64,000 nucleotides of DNA from Burkholderia sp. Bp9142 (GCF_003853415.1 NZ_QTPP01000036.1:16420-80419), one strand, 5' to 3'. Shown: positions 18,189 to 27,797, counted from the first letter of the stretch. The notes: generated by a model from the sequence alone, not told the origin. Numbers and translations are program-made.

Positions 18189-18193
18189 GAGAC

Positions 18194-18222
18194 ATTCTTT
18201 CTGTTTCCGCCCGACAAGTCAA
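18194..18222 (-). promoter_or_regulatory. Sigma70-like promoter of the candidate small RNA
   Basis: The minus strand reads TTGACT (-35, 18222-18217), a 17-base spacer and AAGAAT (-10, 18199-18194). This predicts a start near 18188, directly ahead of the hairpins of the candidate RNA. Confidence 0.45.
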
Positions 18223-18408
18223 GCGGTATTTGCACCGTTTCCCGCACTTTCCGGCAAGGCTCATTTGAGCGCTTTCCCAATAAACCAAGGGTGAACCCGT
18301 AAAATATCATCCAATGAACGATTCACCCACGGAACATGCATCTTTTGACAATCATCCTACAATACCAACAAAACTGAAATCGAGTTTCGGAAATAGAGAG
18401 AACCCCTC

Positions 18409-19233
18409 GTGTCGACATCTGTAACGCCTCCCGCGCCCCGAGACCGCGAATCGTCGCCGGACGAGATCACCGCGCTCGCGCGCGGCCTCGCCGTGCTGCG
18501 CCGCATCGCGGCCGCCGACGCCCCGGTCAGCAACCGCGAGCTGACCGAATTGACGGGCATCCCGAAACCGACCGTGTCGCGCATCACGGCGACGCTCGTC
18601 AGCGCCGGCTTCCTGTTCCAGCTGCCCGACAGCGAGCGCTTCGTGCTGACCGCGTCGGTGCTGGAGCTGAGCCACGGCTTCCTGCGCAACTTCGACATCC
18701 GCGCGCGCTCGCGGCCGTTCATGATCGAGCTCGCCGAGCGCACGTCGCTGTCGGTGCACCTCGCGGTGCGCGACCGGCTCGACATGGTCGCGATCGACGT
18801 GATCCGGCCGCGCTCGGCCGTGCTCGTCACGCGCCTCGAGATCGGCTCGCGGATGGACATCGCGCGCACCGCGGTCGGCCGCGCGTATCTCGCGGCGCTG
18901 GAGGACGACGAGCGCCGCACGCTGCTCGACGCGCTGCGCGCGACGGCCGGCGACGACTGGCCGCACGTGTCGGCGCGCCTGAACCCCGGCCTCGAGGACG
19001 CGATGCGCGCCGGCCATGCGATCGCGATCGGCGAATGGCGCGAGGGGCTGAACGCGGTCGCGGCCGGGTTCGTCGGTCCGTCGGGCCAGCGCTACTCGGT
19101 GAACTGCGGCGGCGCATCCAGCCAGTGCCCGCCCGAATGGCTGCAGGAACACGTGGTGCCCGCGCTGCACGAATGCATCGCGAAAATCACCCGCGAGATC
19201 GGCGGGGCGCCGGCCCGGCGCAGCGCCGTGTAA
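18409..19233 (+). CDS. IclR family transcriptional regulator
   Basis: DNA-binding regulator of 274 residues. The winged helix-turn-helix lies at about residues 22-85 (ARGLAVLRRIA, then IPKPTVSRITATLVSAGFL), followed by the IclR ligand-binding domain with its effector pocket region (GRAYLAAL, then AIAIGEWREGLNAVAAGFV). It starts at GTG 18409 behind a GAGAG-type site. It is transcribed in the same direction as the RND efflux operon, 246 bases upstream of it, so it is a plausible local regulator of the pump. From here rightwards GC content and codon use look like the core genome, in contrast to the Gabija genes. Confidence 0.9.
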   Translation: MSTSVTPPAPRDRESSPDEITALARGLAVLRRIAAADAPVSNRELTELTGIPKPTVSRITATLVSAGFLFQLPDSERFVLTASVLELSHGFLRNFDIRARSRPFMIELAERTSLSVHLAVRDRLDMVAIDVIRPRSAVLVTRLEIGSRMDIARTAVGRAYLAALEDDERRTLLDALRATAGDDWPHVSARLNPGLEDAMRAGHAIAIGEWREGLNAVAAGFVGPSGQRYSVNCGGASSQCPPEWLQEHVVPALHECIAKITREIGGAPARRSAV

Positions 19234-19479
19234 TCGATCCGTCATCGTCCCGTCGCGTTCTGTAACGACCGTAACCCGTTGAAAGATAGTCCGCTGGACT
19301 GTAACGGGGGCGGGACGTAGGATCATGCCCATCGTCGCGCCGCCTTCGCGGTGCGCACCGCTCTTTTCCCGCGCGGACCGGAAGGGCCCGGACCGAGCCG
19401 GCCCTCCCGGCACCGCATGCCCACGCGCCGCTCCACTTCCGTTTCCCGGCCCGCCGCGCCGCCTTCCTGACACAACACG

Positions 19480-20856
19480 ATGGACAACCAACACAAGCCC
19501 ACGCCCCCTTCGAAGGATCCCGCCTCCCCCGCCGCGCGCCGCCCGCGCCGCACGCTGGTGATCGGGACGCTCGCGGTCATCGTCATCGGCGGCCTGCTGT
19601 GGTGGCACCCATGGAACCGTGCGCAGGCCGATGCGGCGGCGGCAGGCAGCGCGGCCTCCGGCGCGAGCGCCGGCGGCGGCCATCGCGGCCGCGGCGGCCC
19701 CGCCGCCATGGCGAACGTTCCGCAGCCCGTATCGGTCGCGGCCGCCACGCAAGGCGAGATGCCGATCGTGCTGTCCGCGCTCGGCACCGTGACGCCGCTC
19801 GCGAGCGTGACGGTGAAGACGCAGCTGTCGGGCTACCTGCAGTCCGTCGCGTTCCAGGAAGGCCAGATCGTCAGGAAGGGCGACCTGCTCGCGCAGATCG
19901 ACCCGCGCCCGTACCAGGTGGCGCTCGACAATGCCGAAGGCACGCATGCGCGCGACGCGGCGCTGCTCGCGACGGCCCGCATCGACCTGAAGCGCTACCA
20001 GACGCTGCTGTCGCAGGACTCGATCGCGTCGCAGACGGTCGACACGCAGGCGTCGCTCGTCAAGCAATACGAAGGAACGGTGAAGACCGACCAGGCGGCG
20101 ATCGATTCCGCGAAACTGAACCTCACGTACGCGCGCATCACGGCGCCGGTGTCGGGCCGCGTCGGCCTGCGCCAGGTCGACCCCGGCAACTACGTGACGG
20201 CGGGCGACACGAACGGGATCGTCGTGATCACGCAGCTGCAGCCGATGAGCGTGATCTTCACGACGTCGGAAGACAACCTGCCGCAGATCGTCAAGCAGGT
20301 GAACGCGGGCCGGACACTGTCGGTCACCGCATACAACCGCAACAACACGGTGCCGCTCGAGACGGGTTCGCTCCAGACGCTCGACAACCAGATCGACACG
20401 AGCACCGGCACGATCAAGCTGCGCGCGACGTTCGATAACAAGGAAGGCCTGCTGTTCCCGAATCAGTTCGTCAACACGCGGCTGCTCGTCGACGTGCTGC
20501 GCAATGCGACGATCGTGCCGACGGCCGCCGTGCTGACGGGCTCGATCGGCCAGTTCGTGTACATCGTGAAGCCCGACAACACGGTCACGGTGCGCAAGGT
20601 CACGATCGGCCCGGTCGACGGCGAGCGCACCAGCATCGTCAGCGGCGTCGCGCTCGGCGAGCGCGTGGTCACCGACGGCTCCGACCGGCTGCGCGAAGGC
20701 GCGAAGATCTCGATCCCGGCCGACAAGCCGAAAGGCGCGTCGGGCGCGCACGGCGCCGGTGCGGCGTCCGGCGCCTCGGGCGCCTCGGGTGCGGCCGGCC
20801 ACCGCGGCGGACACCAGCACGGCGCGTCGCAGGCAGCGGCCCCCGCGGCCCAGTAA
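19480..20856 (+). CDS. mdtA: RND efflux periplasmic adaptor subunit, MdtA/MuxA type
   Basis: Membrane-fusion protein of 458 residues that links the inner-membrane pump to an outer-membrane channel. An N-terminal anchor helix (LVIGTLAVIVIGGLLWW, about residues 26-42) is followed by an Ala/Gly-rich linker, a lipoyl/barrel-sandwich domain (TVKTQLSGYLQSVAFQEGQ), a coiled-coil hairpin around residues 150-200, the second half-lipoyl (ARITAPVSGRVGLRQVDPGN) and a membrane-proximal domain. A C-terminal Ala/Gly/His-rich tail (SGAAGHRGGHQHGASQAA) exceeds the family norm. It is the first gene of a tight three-gene operon; 15 bases separate it from the next gene. Confidence 0.93.
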   Translation: MDNQHKPTPPSKDPASPAARRPRRTLVIGTLAVIVIGGLLWWHPWNRAQADAAAAGSAASGASAGGGHRGRGGPAAMANVPQPVSVAAATQGEMPIVLSALGTVTPLASVTVKTQLSGYLQSVAFQEGQIVRKGDLLAQIDPRPYQVALDNAEGTHARDAALLATARIDLKRYQTLLSQDSIASQTVDTQASLVKQYEGTVKTDQAAIDSAKLNLTYARITAPVSGRVGLRQVDPGNYVTAGDTNGIVVITQLQPMSVIFTTSEDNLPQIVKQVNAGRTLSVTAYNRNNTVPLETGSLQTLDNQIDTSTGTIKLRATFDNKEGLLFPNQFVNTRLLVDVLRNATIVPTAAVLTGSIGQFVYIVKPDNTVTVRKVTIGPVDGERTSIVSGVALGERVVTDGSDRLREGAKISIPADKPKGASGAHGAGAASGASGASGAAGHRGGHQHGASQAAAPAAQ

Positions 20857-20871
20857 CGCGCGGACCGCTCG

Positions 20872-23800
20872 ATGAATCCATCCCGCCTCTTCATTCTCCG
20901 GCCGGTCGGCACCGCTCTCCTGATGGCGGCGATCATGCTGGCCGGTCTCGTCGCGCTGCGCTTCCTGCCGCTCGCCGCGCTGCCCGAAGTCGACTACCCG
21001 ACGATCCAGGTCCAGACCTTCTATCCGGGCGCGAGCCCGGAAGTCATGACGTCGTCGGTCACCGCGCCGCTGGAGCGGCAGTTCGGCCAGATGCCGTCGC
21101 TGAACCAGATGTCGTCGCAAAGCTCGGCCGGCGCGTCGGTGATCACGCTGCAGTTCTCGCTCGACCTGCCGCTCGACATCGCCGAACAGGAAGTGCAGGC
21201 CGCGATCAACGCGGCCGGCAACCTGCTGCCGTCCGACCTCCCGGCTCCGCCGATCTACGCGAAGGTCAATCCGGCCGACGCGCCGGTGCTGACGCTCGCG
21301 ATCACGTCGAAGACCTTGCCGCTCACGCAGGTGCAGGACCTGACCGACACGCGCCTCGCGATGAAGATCTCGCAGATCGCGGGCGTCGGCCTCGTCAGCC
21401 TGTCGGGCGGCAACCGGCCGGCCGTGCGGATCCAGGCGAACCCGACCGCGCTCGCGCAGTACGGGATGAACCTCGACGACCTGCGCACGACGATCTCGAA
21501 CCTGAACGTCAACACGCCGAAGGGCAACTTCGACGGCCCGACGCGGGCGTACACGATCAACGCGAACGACCAGCTCACCAGCGCCGACCAGTACAACGAC
21601 GCGGTCGTCGCGTACAAGAGCGGCCGCCCGGTGATGCTGACCGACGTCGCGAAGGTCGTCTCCGGCTCGGAGAACACCAAGCTCGGCGCGTGGGTGAATT
21701 CGGCGCCCGCGATCATCCTGAACGTGCAGCGCCAGCCGGGCGCGAACGTGATCGCGACCGTCGACGCGATCAAGGCGCAACTGCCGAAGCTGCAGGAGAC
21801 GCTGCCCGCCGCGCTCGACGTGCAGATCGTCACCGACCGCACGACGATGATCCGCGCGGCCGTGCGCGACGTGCAGTTCGAACTGCTGCTCGCGGTCGCG
21901 CTGGTCGTGCTGGTGATGTACCTGTTCCTCGCGAACATCTACGCGACGATCATCCCGAGCCTGTCGGTGCCGCTGTCGCTGGTCGGCACGCTCGCGGTGA
22001 TGTACCTGGCCGGCTTCTCGCTGAACAACCTGTCGCTGATGGCGCTCACCATCGCGACCGGTTTCGTCGTCGACGACGCGATCGTGATGATCGAGAACAT
22101 CGCGCGCTACGTCGAGGAAGGCGATTCGGGGCTCGATGCCGCGCTGAAGGGCTCGAGGCAGATCGGCTTCACGATCATCTCGCTGACGGTGTCGCTGATC
22201 GCCGTGCTGATCCCGCTGCTGTTCATGGGCGACGTGGTCGGCCGGCTGTTCCACGAATTCGCGATCACGCTCGCGGTGACGATCGTGATCTCGGCGATCG
22301 TGTCGCTCACGCTCGTGCCGATGATGTGCGCGAAGCTCCTGCGCCATTCGCCGCCGCCCGAGAGCCACCGCTTCGAGGCACGCGTGCACCAGACGATCGA
22401 CCGGGTGATCGCGCGCTACGCGGTCGCGCTCGAATGGGTGCTGAACCGCCGGCGCTCGACGCTCGTCGTCGCGCTGCTGACGCTCGCGCTGACCGCCCTG
22501 CTCTACGTCTACGTGCCGAAGGGCTTCTTCCCCGCGCAGGATACCGGCGTGATCCAGGCGATCACGCAGGCGCCGCAGTCGATCTCGTACGGCGCGATGG
22601 CCGAACGCCAGCAGGCGCTCGCGGCCGAGATCCTGAAGGATCCGAACGTCGCGAGCCTGACGTCGTTCATCGGTGTCGACGGCAGCAACATCACGCTGAA
22701 CAGCGGCCGGATGCTGATCAACCTGAAGGCGCGCGACGCACGCGCCGAGTCGTCCGCCCAAATCATCCGCGACCTGCAGCAGCGCGTCGCGAACGTGACC
22801 GGCATCACGCTGTTCATGCAGTCGGTGCAGGACCTGACGATCGACTCGACCGTGAGCCCGACGCAGTACCAGTTCATGCTGACGAGCCCGAACCCGGACG
22901 AATTCGCGACCTGGGTGCCGAAGCTCGTCACGCGGCTGCAGAAGGAGCCGTCGCTCGCCGACGTCGCGACCGACCTGCAGAGCAACGGCCAGTCGGTCTA
23001 CGTCGAGATCGACCGCGCGAGCGCCGCGCGCTTCGGCATCACGCCGGCGACCGTCGACAACGCGCTGTACGACGCATTCGGCCAGCGCATCGTGTCGACC
23101 ATCTTCACGCAGTCGAACCAGTACCGCGTGATTCTCGAGTCGGCGCCGAAGGAGCAGCATTACGCCGAATCGCTGAACGACATCTACCTGCCGTCCGCGG
23201 GCGGCGGCCAGGTGCCGCTGTCGTCGATCGCGTCGTTCCACGAACGGCCGTCGCCGCTGCTCGTCGCGCACCTGTCGCAGTTCCCGTCGACGACGATCTC
23301 GTTCAACCTCGCGCCGGGCGCGTCGCTCGGCGAGGCCGTGAAGGCGATCGGCGCCGCCGAGAAGGACATCGGCCTGCCCGCCTCGTTCCAGACGCGCTTC
23401 CAGGGCGCGGCGCTCGCGTTCCAGGCATCGCTGTCGAACCAGCTGTTCCTGATCCTCGCGGCGGTCGTCACGATGTACATCGTGCTCGGCGTGCTGTACG
23501 AGAGCTACATCCACCCGATCACGATCCTGTCGACGCTGCCGTCGGCCGGCGTCGGCGCGCTGCTCGCGCTGATGATCACGGGGCATGACCTCGACATCAT
23601 CGGGATCATCGGGATCGTGCTGCTGATCGGCATCGTGAAGAAGAACGCGATCATGATGATCGACTTCGCGCTCGAGGCCGAACGGGTCGAAGGCAAGCCG
23701 CCGCGCGAGGCGATCTACCAGGCATGCCTGCTGCGTTTCAGGCCGATCCTGATGACGACGCTCGCCGCGCTGCTCGGCGCGGTGCCGCTGATCGTCGGCG

Positions 23801-23985
23801 CCGGCGCGGGTTCCGAGCTGCGCCAGCCGCTCGGGATCGCGATCGCGGGCGGCCTGATCGTGTCGCAGGTGCTGACGCTGTTCACGACGCCGGTGATCTA
23901 CCTCGGCTTCGACAGCCTCGCGCGCCGCGTGCGCGGCTGGTTCGAGCGGCACGGCCCCCACGCCGGCAAGCACACGGGGGCGTAA
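20872..23985 (+). CDS. mdtB: RND multidrug efflux permease, MdtB/MuxB type
   Basis: Proton-driven tripartite efflux pump subunit of 1037 residues, the normal length for the HAE1 family. The N-terminus FILRPVGTALLMAAIMLAGL is the first transmembrane helix. The paired aspartates of TM4, used for proton relay, are in GFVVDDAIVMIEN, and the family YESYIHP and GIVKKNAIMMIDFALE motifs mark the C-terminal half. In MdtABC-type pumps the B and C subunits form a hetero-oligomer. The gene lies 15 bases after the adaptor and 3 bases before the second pump gene. No outer-membrane factor is encoded in the operon, so an unlinked TolC-like protein is needed. Confidence 0.95.
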   Translation: MNPSRLFILRPVGTALLMAAIMLAGLVALRFLPLAALPEVDYPTIQVQTFYPGASPEVMTSSVTAPLERQFGQMPSLNQMSSQSSAGASVITLQFSLDLPLDIAEQEVQAAINAAGNLLPSDLPAPPIYAKVNPADAPVLTLAITSKTLPLTQVQDLTDTRLAMKISQIAGVGLVSLSGGNRPAVRIQANPTALAQYGMNLDDLRTTISNLNVNTPKGNFDGPTRAYTINANDQLTSADQYNDAVVAYKSGRPVMLTDVAKVVSGSENTKLGAWVNSAPAIILNVQRQPGANVIATVDAIKAQLPKLQETLPAALDVQIVTDRTTMIRAAVRDVQFELLLAVALVVLVMYLFLANIYATIIPSLSVPLSLVGTLAVMYLAGFSLNNLSLMALTIATGFVVDDAIVMIENIARYVEEGDSGLDAALKGSRQIGFTIISLTVSLIAVLIPLLFMGDVVGRLFHEFAITLAVTIVISAIVSLTLVPMMCAKLLRHSPPPESHRFEARVHQTIDRVIARYAVALEWVLNRRRSTLVVALLTLALTALLYVYVPKGFFPAQDTGVIQAITQAPQSISYGAMAERQQALAAEILKDPNVASLTSFIGVDGSNITLNSGRMLINLKARDARAESSAQIIRDLQQRVANVTGITLFMQSVQDLTIDSTVSPTQYQFMLTSPNPDEFATWVPKLVTRLQKEPSLADVATDLQSNGQSVYVEIDRASAARFGITPATVDNALYDAFGQRIVSTIFTQSNQYRVILESAPKEQHYAESLNDIYLPSAGGGQVPLSSIASFHERPSPLLVAHLSQFPSTTISFNLAPGASLGEAVKAIGAAEKDIGLPASFQTRFQGAALAFQASLSNQLFLILAAVVTMYIVLGVLYESYIHPITILSTLPSAGVGALLALMITGHDLDIIGIIGIVLLIGIVKKNAIMMIDFALEAERVEGKPPREAIYQACLLRFRPILMTTLAALLGAVPLIVGAGAGSELRQPLGIAIAGGLIVSQVLTLFTTPVIYLGFDSLARRVRGWFERHGPHAGKHTGA

Positions 23986-23988
23986 GCG

Positions 23989-26900
23989 TTGAACCTGTCG
24001 CGCCCCTTCATCACCCGCCCCGTCGCGACGACGCTGCTCGCGCTCGGCGTCGCGCTCGCGGGCCTGTTCGCGTTCATCAAGCTGCCGGTGTCGCCGCTGC
24101 CGCAGGTCGACTTCCCGACCATCTCGGTGCAGGCGTCGCTGCCCGGCGCGAGCCCCGAGACCGTCGCGACCAGCGTGACGAGCCCGCTCGAGCGGCACCT
24201 CGGCTCGATCGCCGACGTCAGCGAAATGACGTCGACCAGCACGGTCGGCAACGCGCGGATCATCCTGCAGTTCGGGCTGAACCGCGACATCGACGGCGCC
24301 GCGCGCGACGTGCAGGCCGCGATCAACGCGGCGCGCGCCGACCTGCCCGCGTCGCTGAAGAGCAACCCGACGTACCGCAAGGTCAATCCGGCCGACTCGC
24401 CGATCATGATCGTGTCGCTCACGTCGGATACGTCGTCGCCCGCGAAGCTGTACGACGCCGCGTCGACGGTGCTGCAGCAGTCGCTGTCGCAGATCGACGG
24501 GATCGGCCAGGTGTCGCTGAGCGGCTCCGCGAACCCGGCCGTGCGCGTCGAGCTCGAACCGCATGCGCTGTTCCACTACGGAATCGGCCTCGAGGACGTG
24601 CGGGCCGCGCTCGCGTCGGCGAACGCGAACAGCCCGAAGGGTGCGATCGAGTTCGGCCCGAAGCACTACCAGCTCTATACGAACGACCAGGCCTCGCAGG
24701 CGTCGCAATACCGCGACCTGGTCGTCGCCTACCGCAACGGCGCGGCCGTGCGGCTGGCCGACCTGTCCGAAGTCGTCGACGGCGTCGAGGACCTGCGCAA
24801 CCTCGGCTTGTCGAACGGCAAGCGCGCGGTGCTCGTGATCCTGTACCGCTCGCCCGGCGCGAACATCATCGAGACGATCGACCGCGTGCGTGCGGCACTG
24901 CCGCAGCTCACCGCGTCGCTGCCTGCCGACATCACGGTCACGCCGGTGCTCGACCGTTCGACGACGATCCGCGCGTCGCTGAAGGACACCGAGCACACGC
25001 TGCTGATCGCGGTCAGCCTGGTCGTGATGGTCGTGTTCCTGTTCCTGCGCAACTGGCGCGCGACATTGATCCCGAGCGTCGCGGTGCCGATCTCGATCAT
25101 CGGCACGTTCGGCGCGATGTACCTGCTCGGCTTCTCGATCGACAACCTGTCGCTGATGGCGCTGATCGTCGCGACCGGCTTCGTCGTCGACGATGCGATC
25201 GTCGTGCTCGAGAACATCACGCGCCACATCGAGAACGGCAAGCCAAGGTTGCAGGCCGCGTTCGACGGCGCGCGCGAGGTCGGCTTCACGGTGCTGTCGA
25301 TGAGCATTTCGCTCGTCGCGGTGTTCCTGCCGATCCTGCTGATGGGCGGCATCGTCGGACGCCTGTTCCGCGAATTCGCGCTGACGCTGTCGCTCGCGAT
25401 CGCCGTGTCGCTCGCGGTATCGCTCACGGTCACGCCGATGATGTGCGCGCGCCTGCTGCGCGAGCCGCACGACGTGCAGGAGGAAGGCCGCCTCGGGCGC
25501 TTCCTCGAGCGCTTCTTCGCGCGGCTGCAGCGCGGCTACGAGCGCTCGCTGTCGTGGGCGCTGCGTCGTCCGCTGCTGGTCCTGCTGATCCTGTTCGCGA
25601 CGATCGGGCTGAACGTCTATCTGTACATCATCGTGCCGAAGGGCTTCTTTCCGCAGCAGGACACCGGGCTGATGATCGGCGGTATCCAGGCCGACCAGTC
25701 GACGTCGTTCCAGGCGATGAAGCTGAAGTTTTCCGAGATGATGCGGATCGTGCAGAGCAACCCGAACGTGCAGAGCGCCGCGGGCTTCACGGGCGGCGCC
25801 CAGACCAACTCGGGCTTCATGTTCGTCACGCTGAAGGACCGCACCGAGCGCAAGCTGTCGGCCGACCAGGTGATCCAGCAGCTGCGCAAGCCGCTGGCCG
25901 ACGTTGCAGGCGCGCGCACGTTCCTGCAGGCTGCGCAGGACATCCGCGTCGGCGGCCGGCAGAGCAACGCGCAGTACCAGTTCACGCTGCTCGGCGATTC
26001 GAGCGCCGAGCTGTACAAGTGGGGGCCGCTGCTGACCGAGGCGCTGCAGAAGCGTGCCGAGCTCACCGACGTGAACTCCGACCAGCAGCAAGGCGGCCTC
26101 GAGGCGATGGTGACGATCGACCGCGCGACCGCCGCGCGGCTCGGCATCAAGCCCGCGCAGATCGACAACACGCTGTACGACGCGTTCGGCCAGCGCCAGG
26201 TCTCGACGATCTACAACCCGCTGAACCAGTACCACGTCGTGATGGAAGTCGCGCCGAAATACTGGCAGAGCCCGGAGATGCTGAACCAGGTGTGGATCAG
26301 CACGTCGGGCGGCAGCGCGAACGGCTCGCAGACGACCAACGCGGCGGCCGGCACCTTCGTCGCGACCTCGGCCGGCACGTCCAGCGCCGGCACGGCCGCC
26401 ACCAGCGCCGCGGCGATCGCGTCCGATTCCGCGCGCAACCAGGCGCTGAACTCGATCGCGTCGAGCGGCAAGTCGAGCGCGTCGTCGGGCGCGGCGGTGT
26501 CGACGTCGAAATCGACGATGATCCCGCTGTCCGCGATCGCGACCTTCGGCCCGAGCACGACGCCGCTGTCGGTCAACCACCAGGGCCTGTTCGTCGCGAC
26601 GACGATCTCGTTCAACCTGCCGCCGGGCGTGTCGCTGTCGCAGGCGACCCAGGTGATCTACCAGACGATGGCGCAGATCGGCGTGCCGCCGACGATCGTC
26701 GGCAGCTTCCAGGGCACCGCGCAGGCGTTCCAGCAATCGCTGAACAACCAGCCGATCCTGATCCTCGCGGCGCTGCTGGCCGTCTACATCGTGCTCGGGA
26801 TCCTGTACGAGAGCTACATCCACCCGATCACGATCCTGTCGACGCTGCCGTCGGCCGGCGTCGGCGCCCTGCTCGCGCTGCTGCTGTTCAAGACCGAGTT

Positions 26901-27297
26901 CAGCATCATCGCGCTGATCGGCGTGATCCTGCTGATCGGCATCGTGAAGAAGAACGCGATCATGATGGTCGACTTCGCGATCGACCAGACGCGCAACGGC
27001 CGCAAGTCGTCGTTCGATGCGATCCACGAGGCCTGCCTGCTGCGCTTCCGGCCGATCATGATGACGACGATGGCGGCACTCCTCGGCGCGCTGCCGCTCG
27101 CGTTCGGCCACGGCGACGGCGCCGAGCTGCGCGCGCCGCTCGGGATCGCGATCGCCGGCGGCCTGATCATGTCGCAGATGCTGACGCTCTATACGACGCC
27201 GGTCGTCTATCTGTACATGGACCGGCTGCGCGTGTGGGCCGAGAAGCGCCGCAACCGCCGCGACAATTCGGGCGGGGCGGCGGTGGCCGGCGAGTAA
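23989..27297 (+). CDS. mdtC: RND multidrug efflux permease, MdtC/MuxC type, with a low-complexity insertion
   Basis: Second RND pump subunit, 1102 residues, which is about 70 more than usual. Family motifs are intact: FITRPVATTLLALGVALAGL (TM1), GFVVDDAIVVLEN with the TM4 aspartate pair, YESYIHP and GIVKKNAIMMVDFAID. The extra length is an Ala/Ser/Thr/Gly-rich block between WISTSGGS and MIPLSAIATF (about residues 773-843), inside a periplasmic pore/docking region. Translation must start at TTG 23989, three bases after the mdtB stop, preceded by GGGGGC, since no ATG or GTG precedes the first helix. A hairpin follows the stop. Confidence 0.94.
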   Translation: MNLSRPFITRPVATTLLALGVALAGLFAFIKLPVSPLPQVDFPTISVQASLPGASPETVATSVTSPLERHLGSIADVSEMTSTSTVGNARIILQFGLNRDIDGAARDVQAAINAARADLPASLKSNPTYRKVNPADSPIMIVSLTSDTSSPAKLYDAASTVLQQSLSQIDGIGQVSLSGSANPAVRVELEPHALFHYGIGLEDVRAALASANANSPKGAIEFGPKHYQLYTNDQASQASQYRDLVVAYRNGAAVRLADLSEVVDGVEDLRNLGLSNGKRAVLVILYRSPGANIIETIDRVRAALPQLTASLPADITVTPVLDRSTTIRASLKDTEHTLLIAVSLVVMVVFLFLRNWRATLIPSVAVPISIIGTFGAMYLLGFSIDNLSLMALIVATGFVVDDAIVVLENITRHIENGKPRLQAAFDGAREVGFTVLSMSISLVAVFLPILLMGGIVGRLFREFALTLSLAIAVSLAVSLTVTPMMCARLLREPHDVQEEGRLGRFLERFFARLQRGYERSLSWALRRPLLVLLILFATIGLNVYLYIIVPKGFFPQQDTGLMIGGIQADQSTSFQAMKLKFSEMMRIVQSNPNVQSAAGFTGGAQTNSGFMFVTLKDRTERKLSADQVIQQLRKPLADVAGARTFLQAAQDIRVGGRQSNAQYQFTLLGDSSAELYKWGPLLTEALQKRAELTDVNSDQQQGGLEAMVTIDRATAARLGIKPAQIDNTLYDAFGQRQVSTIYNPLNQYHVVMEVAPKYWQSPEMLNQVWISTSGGSANGSQTTNAAAGTFVATSAGTSSAGTAATSAAAIASDSARNQALNSIASSGKSSASSGAAVSTSKSTMIPLSAIATFGPSTTPLSVNHQGLFVATTISFNLPPGVSLSQATQVIYQTMAQIGVPPTIVGSFQGTAQAFQQSLNNQPILILAALLAVYIVLGILYESYIHPITILSTLPSAGVGALLALLLFKTEFSIIALIGVILLIGIVKKNAIMMVDFAIDQTRNGRKSSFDAIHEACLLRFRPIMMTTMAALLGALPLAFGHGDGAELRAPLGIAIAGGLIMSQMLTLYTTPVVYLYMDRLRVWAEKRRNRRDNSGGAAVAGE

Positions 27298-27313
27298 GCG
27301 GATAACGGCGGCA

Positions 27314-27336
27314 AGCGGCCGCATCACGCGGCCGCT
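27314..27336 (+). terminator. Hairpin after the RND operon
   Basis: AGCGGCCGC and GCGGCCGCT form a perfect 9-bp stem around a five-base loop, 17 bases after the mdtC stop. There is no T run, so intrinsic termination is only likely. Confidence 0.5.
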
Positions 27337-27413
27337 CGACGTGCTTGCACGCCGGCGGCGATCGACTATCGTGTGTCCATGCCCACCCTCGCGCCCCTTC
27401 CCGGGGACCCGCC

Positions 27414-27797
27414 ATGAACGTCCAGCTGAATCATACGATCGTCTGGTGCCGCGACAAGCACGCGTCGAGCCGCTTCCTCACCGAGCTTCTGGAACTGCCG
27501 GCGCCGACGCCGTTCGGCCCGATGCTGGTGGTCCCGCTCGACAACGGCGTGTCGCTCGATTTCTACGAAAAAGAGGGAGAGATCACGGCCCAGCATTACG
27601 CGTTCCTGACCGACGAAGCCGGCTTCGATCGCGTGTATGCGCGCATTCGCGAGCGCGGGCTGCCGCACTGGGCCGATCCGGCGAAGCGGCAGGCCGGTGA
27701 CATCTACCGCCACAACGGCGGGCGCGGTGTGTATTTCGACGATCCTGACGGTCACTTCCTCGAAGTGATGACGCAACCGTACGTGCTGAACGGATAG
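27414..27797 (+). CDS. VOC family (glyoxalase/bleomycin resistance-like) protein
   Basis: Small vicinal-oxygen-chelate fold protein of 127 residues. It has the two babbab halves: NHTIVWCRDKHASSRFLTEL at the start, and GRGVYFDDPDGHFLEVMTQPY at the end, where the DPDGH..E motif carries the usual metal ligands. It could be a metal-dependent dioxygenase, lyase or a binding protein for a toxic compound. The ATG at 27414 was chosen because it starts the first VOC strand. It stands between two hairpins, so it is probably transcribed alone. The specific function is unknown. Confidence 0.88.
   Translation: MNVQLNHTIVWCRDKHASSRFLTELLELPAPTPFGPMLVVPLDNGVSLDFYEKEGEITAQHYAFLTDEAGFDRVYARIRERGLPHWADPAKRQAGDIYRHNGGRGVYFDDPDGHFLEVMTQPYVLNG

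Larger units (their letters stand above)
17943..18408. other. Region between gajB and the IclR gene: repeats and a candidate small RNA
   Basis: These 466 bases carry no protein gene. They contain two 18-bp direct repeats, tandem minus-strand terminators and a sigma70-like minus-strand promoter, listed separately. A TTGACA at 18345-18350 on the plus strand may be the -35 element of the IclR gene, but I see no good -10 at the right distance. Confidence 0.5.

Noticed and set aside
23724..27305. A 1193-codon plus-strand frame overlapping mdtC in another phase
   Set aside because: Arg-rich shadow of the pump gene in a shifted frame; the true frame has clear RND motifs.
18352..27327. A 2991-codon open frame on the minus strand opposite the RND operon
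   Set aside because: Its translation is Arg/Asp/Val-rich with no domain and lies exactly antisense to three well-supported pump genes. High GC and codon bias make long antisense frames expected.
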